Part shown: in pieces, positions 1 through 9,170 of the stretch
Layout: the number at the start of each line of letters is the position of its first letter
How positions within the stretch are numbered: the stretch's first letter is position 1
NCBI GenBank assembly: GCA_039654915.1
Contig: CM077598.1
Span: 69,840,041 to 69,904,040 of the forward strand
Direction: 5' to 3'
DNA from: Aquilaria yunnanensis
Taxonomy: Eukaryota > Streptophyta > Magnoliopsida > Malvales > Thymelaeaceae
DNA: 64,000 nucleotides
Translations under genes and position numbers: made by a program
The notes under the pieces: model-generated
What the model was told of the DNA's origin: nothing
The model's input: only the letters and a program-made list of their open reading frames with translations
Database searches by the model: none

Positions 1-450
1 AGATAACAGACCTGCAAAGAAATTCTTAACATTCAACAGCCCAATGGGTTTCTGGTGCAAATTAAGTTGGGCCATAGAAGCAATTTGAAAAATTTCCCCC
101 AATGTGCCAAACCCTCCTCGTAAAGCAATAAAGGTATCAGAATTACAGAGCATTTGCAACAAATGCTCTTGCAAGTTTTTAACCACTAAATCTTCTCTAA
201 TTGTGCCTCCAAAAATCATTTTCAAAGGTGTAGAGATGATACCCAAAACTTGGCTACCCCATACAAATGCTGCTATTGCTACACCTCCCATCAATCTGAT
301 GCTACATCCCCTATAAACCAAATGTATTTTTCGCTCAGCTAGTACTCTACCCAAATGGTTGGCTGCCCTCAAGAACTCTTCATCCTTTCCAAGAAAAGAT
401 CCATAAAATACACAAATATTTCAGAATTTGTGAGTTGAGGTTCCCTCCAT
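1..450 (-). pseudogene. LOG-like cytokinin riboside 5'-monophosphate phosphoribohydrolase, processed pseudogene, 3' end outside window
   Basis: Read on the minus strand from an ATG at 450, the translation follows the plant LOG family, cytosolic enzymes that release active cytokinin bases from cytokinin nucleotides. Matching blocks in order are ICVFYGS (family ICVFCGS), HLVYRGCS (family LVYGGGS), and RGGFGTLGE against the hallmark PGGxGTxxE. These are followed by IGLLNV as in the family's VGLLN block. The family motif is damaged: its Pro is Arg, and the LVYGGG glycines are altered. A TGA stop at 423-421 lies ten codons after the ATG, where CGA-to-TGA is the likely change. LOG genes in plants are normally interrupted by several introns, yet this copy reads through about 140 codons without one, so I infer a retroposed copy. 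It runs off the window at base 1. Identity as LOG-like is strong; loss of function is very likely. Confidence 0.85.
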
Positions 451-529
451 TTCTATCTTTAACCGTGTGAAAAAAATCAAAAGAAGAACGTGCATTTATA
501 GAGATAAAAGGATAATGCATTGATAACAC

Positions 530-1150
530 CTACAGGAGTAGGTAGATTATTTTTAGAAGAAAAATAAAATTTTCAACAATAATGGTGTGTATGTACAGTA
601 GTTGTGAGTATGGCTCACAGCTTCTTCTGGTTTTATGTCTAGTAACGGCTTCAACGCCTTCTATGAGTTGGGGATTTGCTTCGCATACAAATTTCTTACA
701 AACTGGCAAATAGGGTCTTTCAAAATCAGATTCCCAAGATTGTAAAGCTCTCATTCTTTATGAAAAATATTACATAAACCAAGAAGTTCATGTTGCACTA
801 ATCCACAAGAATGCGTCTCAAGAGTGAATCGGATATTATCCAAAGAATCCTTACTCAGGCCATTCTTAATGAATTGTATTTTATCTTCTCGATTATCAGA
901 CACCATTCCTAAAGAACGACATCTAGTATCACAAGTCCATCGACCACATTTGTGGCAGACTCATAACCTTTTTGCTCTTTTTGGCATAAGAGCTTTTGCC
1001 TAAGCCGGGCATGTGAGACACAAATGCATCTGGGGTTTCACCAGCCAAATGGTCCATAGCTTCAATTAACCAACACACATCTTTAGGAAAGCCTTTCTGC
1101 ATCAAAACTCGTAATCATTCACATCTAGCTTGGTAATTCCTTTTAAGAAC
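530..1150 (-). pseudogene. broken gene fragment of unknown family with a CxxC-containing segment
   Basis: The minus strand holds several short frames that look like one protein in pieces. A frame from about 1150 reads a helical stretch with VLMQKGFPKDVCWLIEAMDH and ends in a stop near 955. After a shift of frame it continues with VCHKCGRWTCDTRC, a Cys-rich segment that could bind zinc. It then runs through a hydrophilic stretch to a stop near 750, and again after a shift with ALQSWESDFERPYLPVCKKF down to about 590. The frames abut without overlap and each is protein-like, so I read this as a decayed exon series or retrocopy. I do not recognise the family. It lies directly upstream of the LOG relic on the same strand, and the two may have been captured or decayed together. 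No promoter or splice structure is evident. Confidence 0.4.
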
Positions 1151-1400
1151 ATTCATTGGGAGAGAAGGAAAGTATTTTCACAAAGTAGAAAGAGTAGAAT
1201 CCAATTTTTTTAGAAGAAATTGAAAAAAGGGGGAGAGAAAGAAATTAGTTATTATGCGAAACAGAAACAATCGACTTGAGAGCCACGGAGTACTGTATCC
1301 ACCACTTAACCGGGAAAAGATCAAAAGGAAAGTAAGAAAGAAACAAAAAAAATGAAACTTAAAAGAAAACTATCTAAGAAGAGAAAATATATTTACTTTT
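1151..1400. other. AT-rich stretch without recognisable feature
   Basis: Purine-rich and A-rich DNA between the broken gene fragment and the end of the Athila-type pol relic. It contains a run of A and G around 1210-1245, but this is on the wrong strand to be the polypurine tract of the minus-strand element. I see no gene in it. Confidence 0.5.
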
Positions 1401-2345
1401 ACTCACCATCATCATTGTGAGGGTCACTAAGATGAACTACTTCTTCCTAAAAATCATGAGTCTCCAAAAAGGATTTAACTCTTTGTCCATTTAATTTAAA
1501 CACATTACCATTTTTAAGATTTTCAATGTCAATGGCCCCATAAGGATAAACATGTTTCACAATAAAAGGTCCACTCCATTTAGATCTTAATTTTCTAGGA
1601 AATATATGAAGTCGAGAATTATAAAGCAAAACCTTTTGACTAACCTCAAGTGTTTAAGATTGTTTTGTCATGAAAAGCTTTGGTTCTAGCTTTATATATT
1701 TTTGAATTCTCATATGCATCATTTCTTAACTCTTCAATCTCATTTAATTGCAACCTGTGCAAAACACTAGCATCATTAAGATTTGAATTGAAAGCTTTAA
1801 CAGCCCAATAAGCTTTATGTTCAAGTTCCACTGGCAAATTACAAGGTTTCTCATAAACTAACCTATAGGGAGACATGCCAAGTGATGTTTTAAAAGCAGT
1901 GCAATAAGCCCAAAGTGCATCGGTTAGTTTCAAATACCAAACCTTTCGATTTGCGTTGACTGTTTTTTCAATGATTTGTTTTATCCCCATATTTGCTAAT
2001 TCTACTTGTCCACTTGTTTGTGGGTGATAAGGGGTGGCAACCTTATGTGTGATACCATACTTCTTCAACAAGGATTCAAATAGTCTATTATGAAAATGTG
2101 TTCCCCCATCACTTATTATGGCCCGAGGAATCCCAAATTGACTCAAGATATTTTCCTTCAAAAATTTAATTACAGTTTTATGATCATTATTTTGACACGG
2201 AATTCCTATACCCATTTTAAAACATAATTTATTGCAACTAAAGTGTACACGAAGCTAAATGATGGTGGAAATGGTCCCATGAAATCTATTCCCCAACAGC
2301 CAAAAATTTCAATCACAAGGATAGGAGTCAAAGGCATCATGCTTC
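1401..2345 (-). pseudogene. Athila-type Ty3/gypsy integrase fragment
   Basis: Minus-strand relic of the pol C-terminus. From high to low coordinate it shows GIDFMGP (first catalytic Asp), ISDGGTHF (second Asp), TSGQVELAN (catalytic Glu), [15 protein letters not shown] (here Cys for Arg) and [23 protein letters not shown]. These are characteristic of the plant Athila lineage. Then comes the C-terminal SKWSGPF and a GQRVKSFLE tail. A stop and frame change at about 1646 separates the core from the C-terminal domain, and another stop sits at 1447. The HHCC zinc domain and everything upstream are degenerate or absent. Bases 1515-2015 are repeated at 61915-62415 with no indels and about 12 substitutions. 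There is no LTR in place, so this is an orphan piece. Integrase joins retroelement cDNA to host DNA; this copy cannot. Confidence 0.85.
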
Positions 2346-3099
2346 TTTTTGAAATTGATCCTAATTTATGACAAATTTCATAGGCTTTGTAGAATACAAG
2401 TTATTACCAACTCACAAAATGGGAGAATTACAGGTGTGTCATAATGGGGAAAAACCATTATATTGTGTAATTCTCACCATAGTGATTAAACTGTGAGGGG
2501 TAAATGGCATGATCAACACCTCCTTAAAAGTGTTCCAAGTTGGTAACTTGGCCCCCAAGAAAAGCCTAAAGGATTGCTTGTTTGTCAAGCAACCTATGGA
2601 CTTTTTTGTAAGGTTTTGGAAATTCAGGTACTCAATTGCAAAACTCTCAAGAAAGAGACTTGGAGAGTTATGGGAAGGATATAAATGGTATGAAAGTGCT
2701 ACTGGAGCACCAAATTACTCATGGAAGACAAGTTTGGACAAAGGAAACACTAAAGGCAATAAGGACCTAAATGTCCTAGTGTAAACCTTAAGGTGGTCAA
2801 GCTTTTGACTTAAGTCTAAGGGTGGAATTGTGGGGTTATCCCACCATGGGGGAGGCAGCCAAGACTTGATAATTAGTCAAAAATGTTGGGCACATGTGCA
2901 CCAATGAGTTTAAGACAAAGAAACCATAATTAGTGAGAAAGAAAATGACATAAAGCAAGGTTCAGCTTGTTAAGTGTGTTTTGTGCCTTTAAGCTCATTT
3001 AAGGCCATTTAAGTGGCCAAATCACTTATCCCTCTCTCATTTTCGTCCTCCTTCGGCCCAAGAACACAGCCATACTTCCTCCATAGCCACCACACCTGT
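2346..3099. other. intergenic or truncated LTR remnant carrying element A
   Basis: About 750 bases with no convincing coding frame. A 91-codon plus-strand frame at 2509-2784 resembles no family I know and has repetitive, LTR-like composition. The segment ends in pyrimidine-rich DNA typical of a retroelement leader, and a block near 2820-2850 resembles Ty3/gypsy LTR sequence. I infer a truncated LTR that served as target for element A at 3100, but no TG or CA terminus can be fixed. Bases 3095-3099 (CCTGT) would be one half of A's target duplication; its partner is missing. Confidence 0.3.
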
Positions 3100-4001
3100 T
3101 GATAGCCGAAGGGCTATCACCCCCTGAAGGACTTCGCACGTGCGCACCACCCTTGGCCAACGCACCACCTCTAGTCCAAACAGACACGACAAAACCCCGG
3201 CAAAGAGAGGCCTTCAGCACCCTTGGGCAAGCTGGATAGGCGCTACCCTCAGGAAACCCATGGGATCAACTTCGGTCAGAATGGGTCACCACCCTTCCCG
3301 AGGGTGACCTCGCGCGGACCTCACGTGCCCAAAACCACCTTCCGATACTCTTTGGGCCACCTTCGGAGCGCGCTCAAAAAGTGCCATCATCAGGTACCCG
3401 AGCCTGACCTTGGGAGATCCCAACCGATGGTGCCTCGTACAAACAAGGGACCTCCCTCCAAAGGAGCTCACGTCCCCGAATGAGCTCTATACTCTGAAGG
3501 AGTTCGGTCCCCTGAAAAGGCCACATGGACATATGAAAAAATGGCTGAGGAGCCTCTAACACAAAAGCCTCACACACGCCCCTAACACAGGCACCCCTGT
3601 CACAGCACCTCCGCTGGCACCCTTGGTGGAGGAGCGCTCTGTAGAGGTATGGAATAAATTGGGCCGAACACGTGTCACCATCTCAGCAGGCTATGTCAAA
3701 CGGCCTTCTCCCTACACCCTCCCATAAATACTTGGACAGTGCTTTCCTAAGTACCGAGAGGAGGTAACAAGGAATTCTTGCTATACTCTGCTTACTATTC
3801 CCTTTCTCTACTCTCACAAAGTACTGACTTGGGCGTCAGAGGCTCCTCCCCCAGAAAATACTCTGGGGAGCTCCTAACCCTTGCTTTTCTGAGTACTTGC
3901 AGTCCTTCTCCCACCGGAGGCCCCTCATCCAGGCATTCCCTCACCGGAAGTTCCTTCTCCAGGCTTACCATGTTGCACAACGAAGATGCGGAATGGCATC
4001 A
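3100..4001 (+). repeat. 5' LTR of element A
   Basis: The LTR starts TGATAGCC, which pairs with GGCTATCA 12 bases on (arms of 8, loop GAAG), and ends GGCATCA directly before the TTTGGCGCC primer site. It holds an ACACGTGTC block near 3667-3675 and a TATA-like CATAAATA near 3723, as in the other Tat LTRs here. The internal open frames (for example 3223-3483) have no family resemblance and lie wholly in the LTR. No partner LTR survives, so its age cannot be estimated from LTR divergence. Confidence 0.85.
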
Positions 4002-5384
4002 TTTGGCGCCGTCTGTACGAAACCCTTCCCAGGTCCCCGCATAGAGACTCAGCATTCCAAAGACAAGGGGCTCCCAAAGTCCCCATCTACACCGGAGGCT
4101 CAGCTGGCGGCCGAGCAGACCACTGCAGAGACTTCTATGCCAGAGGACGATCGCCCTCTAACAGTGACGTTAAGCTTCTTACAAGACTTCCAGGGCTCCA
4201 TCGTCGGTAAAATGACTCAGCAACTCGACCGGAGGTGGCCCCAGCCTCCTTCGGTGCGAAAGGCCTCCCCTTCGGGAACGCGCCAAGAGAGAAGCCCGAG
4301 GTCCACCCACCAGAGTTCCAAGAGTGAGGGCTCTCATGACACATCTTCGATGGAGGACGTGCCCCATAGGGCATGACCCACCAGAAAAAGGGCACCAAAA
4401 GAAACTAGGACCTCCTGTCGGTGGAGCCATCCCCGTACCGAAAGTCACAGTCTCCTCGCCACTAAAGTTACTCTCCGAGAAGGAGAAGAAGTTCGCCATT
4501 GTCGGCGACCACCAGGCAGCAAGGGGAAGCTAACACAGCTACCCTCATGAAGAAGATCCTTGGAAGACTGGAAAAGGTTGAGAGGTAGATCTCCCGAAAA
4601 ATAGTCTGGTCAAGATTGTCCGACGCTTATACCGGAGAAGAGTCACCCTTTGTACAGGAAGTGGTGGAGGCACCCATGCCTAGTGACTTCAGGGTGCCAC
4701 GCTTGGAAACCTACGATGGGCGTAATGACCCCCAGACGCACCTGACAAAGTACAAGCGAAGCATGGTGCTCCATGGCACAATGACTCTACCCTCTGCAAG
4801 TGTTTCGAGGTCACCTTCTCCGGTCCAGCAACGGCATGGTATAACTCCCTGGCCCACGGAACGTTGTTGAGTTTCTAGGAGCTGTCTACTGCCTTCACCC
4901 AACAATTAATTGGCAGCAGGCCAATGGCCAAGATGCCGGTGCAGATATTCGACATAGCACAACGAAGTGGGGAAACCATTCGCAACTATGTCGAAACGTT
5001 CAACCAAGAAGCAATAAGCATGCTCGACTTTCGGCTTGAGATTCACATCTTCGCAATGGTAAGAGAACTTCGGAGAGACTCCCAGCTCTTTTAAGAATTC
5101 TCCAAGGGCCTCCCAGACACCGTCGGGGAGTTCTACTGAAGGGCCGAACAGCACATGAGGGCCGAAGAACTCAGAATGGGGGAACCAAAGGTGGAACACC
5201 CTCGGCCAGAAGGACCAAGCCACCAGCCTCATTACCAAAATGAGGTTGGAGGAAGGCCCCAAAAACAAATGGGTAAAAGGCCAATGACGTTCACTCCCCT
5301 GAACGCCACGAGGGCCAACATTATCATGGCCTTAGAAAGGCAAGGGAGTACAGTTCCAAGGCCAAAGCCATGACTGCGAAAAAC
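3970..5384 (+). pseudogene. element A gag, 5' part
   Basis: Gag forms the retroelement capsid. The start codon at 3970 lies inside the LTR, and its reading frame crosses the primer site (residues HHLAPSV), as in elements B, C, D and E. The frame is lost at about 4025-4044, resumes as SKDKGLPKSP and breaks again after 4376. The capsid core appears as DFRVPRLETYDGR near 4680-4720. After another shift come ATAWYNSL and FTQQLIGSRP, and then RAEQHMRAEELRMG near 5140-5175. In-frame stops are visible near 4877, 5092 and 5137. The end of this part is at the AAAAC duplicate of the solo LTR insertion, and the coding sense resumes at 6805. Intact relatives are about 450-550 residues, so this is the same span in a broken state. 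Confidence 0.8.
4004..4021 (+). other. primer-binding site of element A
   Basis: TGGCGCCGTCTGTACGAA starts two bases after the LTR end. The other Tat elements here read TGGCGCCGTCTGTGGGAA, so two bases are changed. The site matches a tRNA 3' end ending in CCA; I do not assign the tRNA. Confidence 0.8.
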
Positions 5385-6799
5385 TGATGGGTTTCGGGAG
5401 CCAAACAGCACAGCAAAATTTAACCGAAACCCTCCAGGATCCAAGTGAAACGGGGTAAACCGGGTGTTCAAAAATTTTCATACCTAATTTTCGGTTGAGA
5501 TCTCTCACTCAACTCTAGAGTCGAATCACAAACGTGAACAGTTGACGTGTTCAGGCTCTCTATGGTATCCACACAAGCCTCTCGGGATCACCATGCTTCC
5601 ACCACGTCCCGGCAGATGCGTTTCTCTTGCGCTCGCAGTGCTAGCTTGTGTCCTCCAAGGAATTGCAAGAGAAGAGTGCGGCTGTCCTTTTAAGAGGCTA
5701 GGGCAAGGAGACCTGGGAATTTCCTACTTAAAAGTTGTATTTATAGTGAGACTCAACTTCTAGGCCTAATGGGTTTCAAAGCCCTAATCCAATTAGGATT
5801 TAATTTCAGGCTTAATAATGGCTCAACTATTGGGCCCATTATTAATACGAAATTATTGTGAAACCAAAACCCAAATTATTAGCCCATGCACTCTAATGAT
5901 CCAAATAGCTCTATGTGTGTGACCCAAAAGGCTCTTATCACGTTGGCAATGATCATAAATCACATTTATGATCATAAGCAATGAGCGGTGTCTAGCAACA
6001 CATCATTGCTACCAAAGTGACAAGATTGTCGATGATTCGACTAAACCTTTATGATCATCACCGATATATGCCATTGTCCCTTTGTCCAAGATATCAAGAC
6101 TAAGCACGAGACATGGAATGTGTCACTCTCGTATAGCCCAATCTTTGGTTTCTTGATTACCAAGTAGACTAACTTAAGCTGATGACATTGATATCGTATA
6201 TCAACTCATCCGAGCATGGCCATGCATTTTCTAAGTCTCACTCTATCAAGGGGCCCGAAGATATCACTCCCGTTACATAGGAGGGACAAATCCCATCTTG
6301 ATCATACAAATCCCTCCTCATGATATGTGATATACCCAATGACCTCCTCCAAGTTCACTTAGTTACGAGCAACAAAGGAAAGTATCAAAGTATGTGACTC
6401 ACATCTAGGGAACCTTGATGATCTTAGGTCGAAGGACTACATATACCATGATCACTATGAGAATCACTTATGACACTCATATAACGATCCATGTAGTGTT
6501 CTCATGGTGGGTCGGTCCAGTACACAAGTTCTCTAACTTGCACCCATATGTAGACTACATATCTCATATTAGTCTCCACATATGGTAGTCATTATGTATT
6601 ATTGCAACCCGTTCCACAATAATACTAGACCAGGGACGTTTAAGAATATCATTATTCTTGGGTTACAATTATGTTTCTTAAGTTACGCAGAAACAAAACA
6701 ACAAACATAAATGCTGGATTAATGCCTTAATAAAATAGCATGACTTAATGTGCAAAAATACAATCATCTCATGATTGGCTTTTGGGCACAACACTAACA
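5385..6799 (-). mobile_element. solo LTR 1 of a 1.4-kb LTR family, TSD AAAAC
   Basis: The 1415-bp unit reads, on the minus strand, TGTTAGTGTTGTGCCC at one end and CCCGAAACCCATCA at the other. It is flanked by AAAAC at 5380-5384 and 6800-6804. Two more copies lie at 39514-40929 and 44379-45794, each with its own 5-bp duplication, so the ends are fixed by three insertions. TATAAATA (minus) lies at 5738-5745. A perfect inverted repeat with 11-bp arms lies at 5950-5974. There is no internal domain, PBS or PPT, so I read it as an LTR left by LTR-LTR recombination. The parent family is not identifiable from the LTR alone. Confidence 0.9.
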
Positions 6800-7650
6800 A
6801 AAACAAGAAGAACATGAAGAAGTTCTGCCAATTCCACCAAGATCATGGCCATGACTCCGAAGACTGCTCCCAGCTGAGGAAGTACATCGAGTCTCTGATA
6901 AAGCAAGGCCAACTTTGTCGGTACTTGCGAATGCCTTCTCCGAAGGGGAGAAAGGAAGAACAAAGAAGGGGGGACAAGGAGGACTATGATTCCGACAGAC
7001 GTCGTGACTGAAGTCCTCGAAAGAATCCACCACCATCAGCAGGGGTCATCCAAACCATCACTACAGGGATAGCCTCGGCTGAGAGGAAAAGAAAGATAAT
7101 AGAAATCTCCATAACGGAGTATGGGAACTCACCGAACAGGCTTGTTCGCAAAGACGGCTCCACTGTGAAGTTCCCCCACGATGACCTACTCCTTGTCATG
7201 GCAAGGATAGGGAGCTGGGACGTCAAAAAAGTACTTCTGGACGACGGCTCCAACACCGACGTCATCTTCTCGCACCTACTGCCTAACTTAGGCATTTCAA
7301 AAGGTGACCTCAACACTGTCAATTCCCACACCTTCGGGGTTGGGCCATCCAAGCTCCCCGTCCTCGGATACATCGATCGGCCGCTAATGCTGAAAGGGAC
7401 CTCGTCTTAGAGTCAGGAGGAACTGTTCGCCTCTATTATGGCAAGGTTCATCATCATTGATGTTACCTCATCATACAATGCCATCCTCAGAAGGCAAACT
7501 CAAGGCAATCTCTACATCCGCCCAGATGTAAAGTACTTAACAGTCACCTTCGCAACTAAAGAAGAAGATGCAGAGATCTTCATTGACCAATCCGAGGTCA
7601 GAAGGGTCTTCACCAAGGCTAGACAAAGCCCAGCGAAGGTCCAACTGTAG
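6800..7650 (+). pseudogene. element A gag zinc-finger end and aspartic protease
   Basis: The frame resumes as NKKNMKKFCQFHQDHGHDSEDC, a Cys/His box of the C-x2-H-x4-H-x4-C type that ends the Tat gag, near 6820-6865. A TGA at 7009-7011 interrupts the Arg/Asp-rich linker. The protease region has VMARIGSWDVKKVLLDDGSN, where DDGS corresponds to the catalytic Asp motif of the retropepsin fold in this lineage. It continues with FSHLLPNLGIS and, after a stop at 7408-7410, with IMARFIIIDVTSSYNAIL and RPDVKYLTVTFATK. Another stop at 7648-7650 ends it. The protease would cleave the polyprotein in the particle. It is clearly inactive because of the stops. Confidence 0.8.
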
Positions 7651-8819
7651 ATTTTGGCTACTGAAGGAGCCCTCATGATAGGCAAAGAAATAGCAAAAGA
7701 GGGAGTAGTGGAGTTGGAAAAGTAGAAATAGAAGATGTAGAGCTGGTCCCCGACCAGAACACCTGAGTGGGGAAAAAATTGGCAAAGGGTGACAAAGATA
7801 AGCTTGTATCCTTCTTGTTAATGAACAAAGATCTATTCAGTTACTCTCCGAAAGACATGCCTGGGGTCGACCTCGGCATAATCCATCATAGTCTCAAAGT
7901 ATGCCCTGACGTAAGGCCGGTTTGGCAAAAAAAATGAAACCTATCGGTTCATAAGAACTTCTTCATTAAAACCGAAGTTAAGCATCTGATTGAGGTAGGG
8001 ATAATAAGAGAAGTTAAATACCCCAAATGGCTCAGCAATGTGGTTATCGCTACAAAAGAAGGGAGTGAAAAGCTCCGAACGTGCATCGATTTTCGGAACC
8101 TGAATGATGCCTATTCAAAGGACTTCTACCCTTTGCCAGCTATAGACCAATTGGTGGATTCAACCATCGAATACGGTCTTCTCAGTTTCCTCGATGCCTT
8201 CAGCGGGTATCATCAAATTCGGATGAACCCCGAAGATGAAGAAAAAACCACCTTCATCACCGAAGTTGGTACCTACTGCTATGTCAGAATGCCCTTCGAG
8301 CTTAAGAACGCAGGGGCTACCTATCAGAGGTTGATGAATAAAGAGTTTGACTGCTAGATCTGGAGGAACATAGAAGCATATGTCGATGATATGATAGTTA
8401 AGAGCAGAATGCCTAGTAATCATATCTTGGACATAGACGAAACCTTCCAACGACTTCGGGAGTTCGGCATTCGCCTTAATCCCGAGAAGTGCGTGTTTGG
8501 AGTGAGCGCAGGTAAGTTCCTCAGGTTCATGGTGTCAGAAAGGGGAATAGATGCCAACCCCGAAAAGGTCAAAGCCTTGTTAGGATTCCGAACACCTACA
8601 ACCACTAAAGATATACAAAGGCTTACCAGAAGAATCACTTCCCTTATTAGATTCATTTCCAGGTACGGTGACCGATGTCGACCATTCTTCAAGGTGCTTA
8701 CAAAAGCAACCAAAAGCGAAGGCAACTCCGGAACCGATGAGCACCCTTGGAACCAAGAATGTCAGAAAGCTTGGGATGAGCTTAAAGGCCACCTAACCCG
8801 TCTGCCAACACTTCGGCAA
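7651..8819 (+). pseudogene. element A reverse transcriptase
   Basis: RT copies element RNA to cDNA. The linker at 7651-8030 has repeated stops. The palm begins with LSNVVIATKEGSEKLRTCID near 8030-8090. It continues with LSFLDAFSGYHQIRMNPED near 8180-8235 and the catalytic YVDD at 8379-8390. After that come GIRLNPEKCVFGV and the thumb/connection segment TKDIQRLTRRITSLIRFISRYGDRCRPFF. A TAG near 8356 breaks the frame shortly before YVDD. The catalytic motif itself is conserved, so inactivation came from stops rather than loss of the site. The domain order matches B, C, D and E. Confidence 0.85.
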
Positions 8820-9170
8820 CCTCAGGAAGGAGAACCTCTCATCCTCTACTTGCCGTCACTTAAAAAGCTGTGAGTTCAGCCCTAGTGAAAGAAGATGGTG
8901 GGAGGCAGTGGCCAGTGTATTATGTAAGAAAGTCCCTATACGGTACCGAGGTCAGGTACCCATTGCTCCAAAATGCCATTTATGCCTTAGTACTCGCAGG
9001 TAGGAGGATACGGCCCTACTTTCAAGGACATGCCATCATTGTTCGAAGTAACCTACCTTTTCGTGACATAATGAAGAAGGTAGAGCATTCAAGAAGGCTA
9101 TCAAAACGGTGTATCGAGTTCGAAGAATATGACATCACTTACGAGCCAGTAAAAGCAATAAAAGCCCAAG
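8820..9170 (+). pseudogene. element A degenerate gypsy-type RNase H (first RNase H)
   Basis: The reading passes LRQPQEGEPLILYL, shifts frame near 8870, then gives SALVKEDGGRQWPVYYVRKS, EVRYPLLQNAIYALVLAGR and DITYEPVKAIKAQ. This is the first RNase H-like domain of Tat elements. The catalytic Asp seen in ordinary gypsy RNase H (Y-T-D-A-S) has no counterpart here, as is also true of the copies in B, C, D and E, so the domain probably has a structural role. The last codons run exactly into the CCAAG target site of element G at 9166-9170. Confidence 0.8.

Noticed and set aside
2509..2784. 91-codon plus-strand frame
   Set aside because: No motif and no recognisable relatives; probably chance reading in an LTR remnant.
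3223..3483. Overlapping open frames on both strands in A's LTR
   Set aside because: They lie wholly within the LTR, have no family resemblance and are not shared with other Tat LTRs.
5542..5763. Frame MTCSGSLWYPH repeated in all 1.4-kb LTRs
   Set aside because: Present in three LTR copies, but upstream or antisense to the TATA box and without known domain; kept as LTR sequence.
7537..7785. Hydrophobic minus frame in A
   Set aside because: Reverse reading of the RT linker; no start context or relatives.
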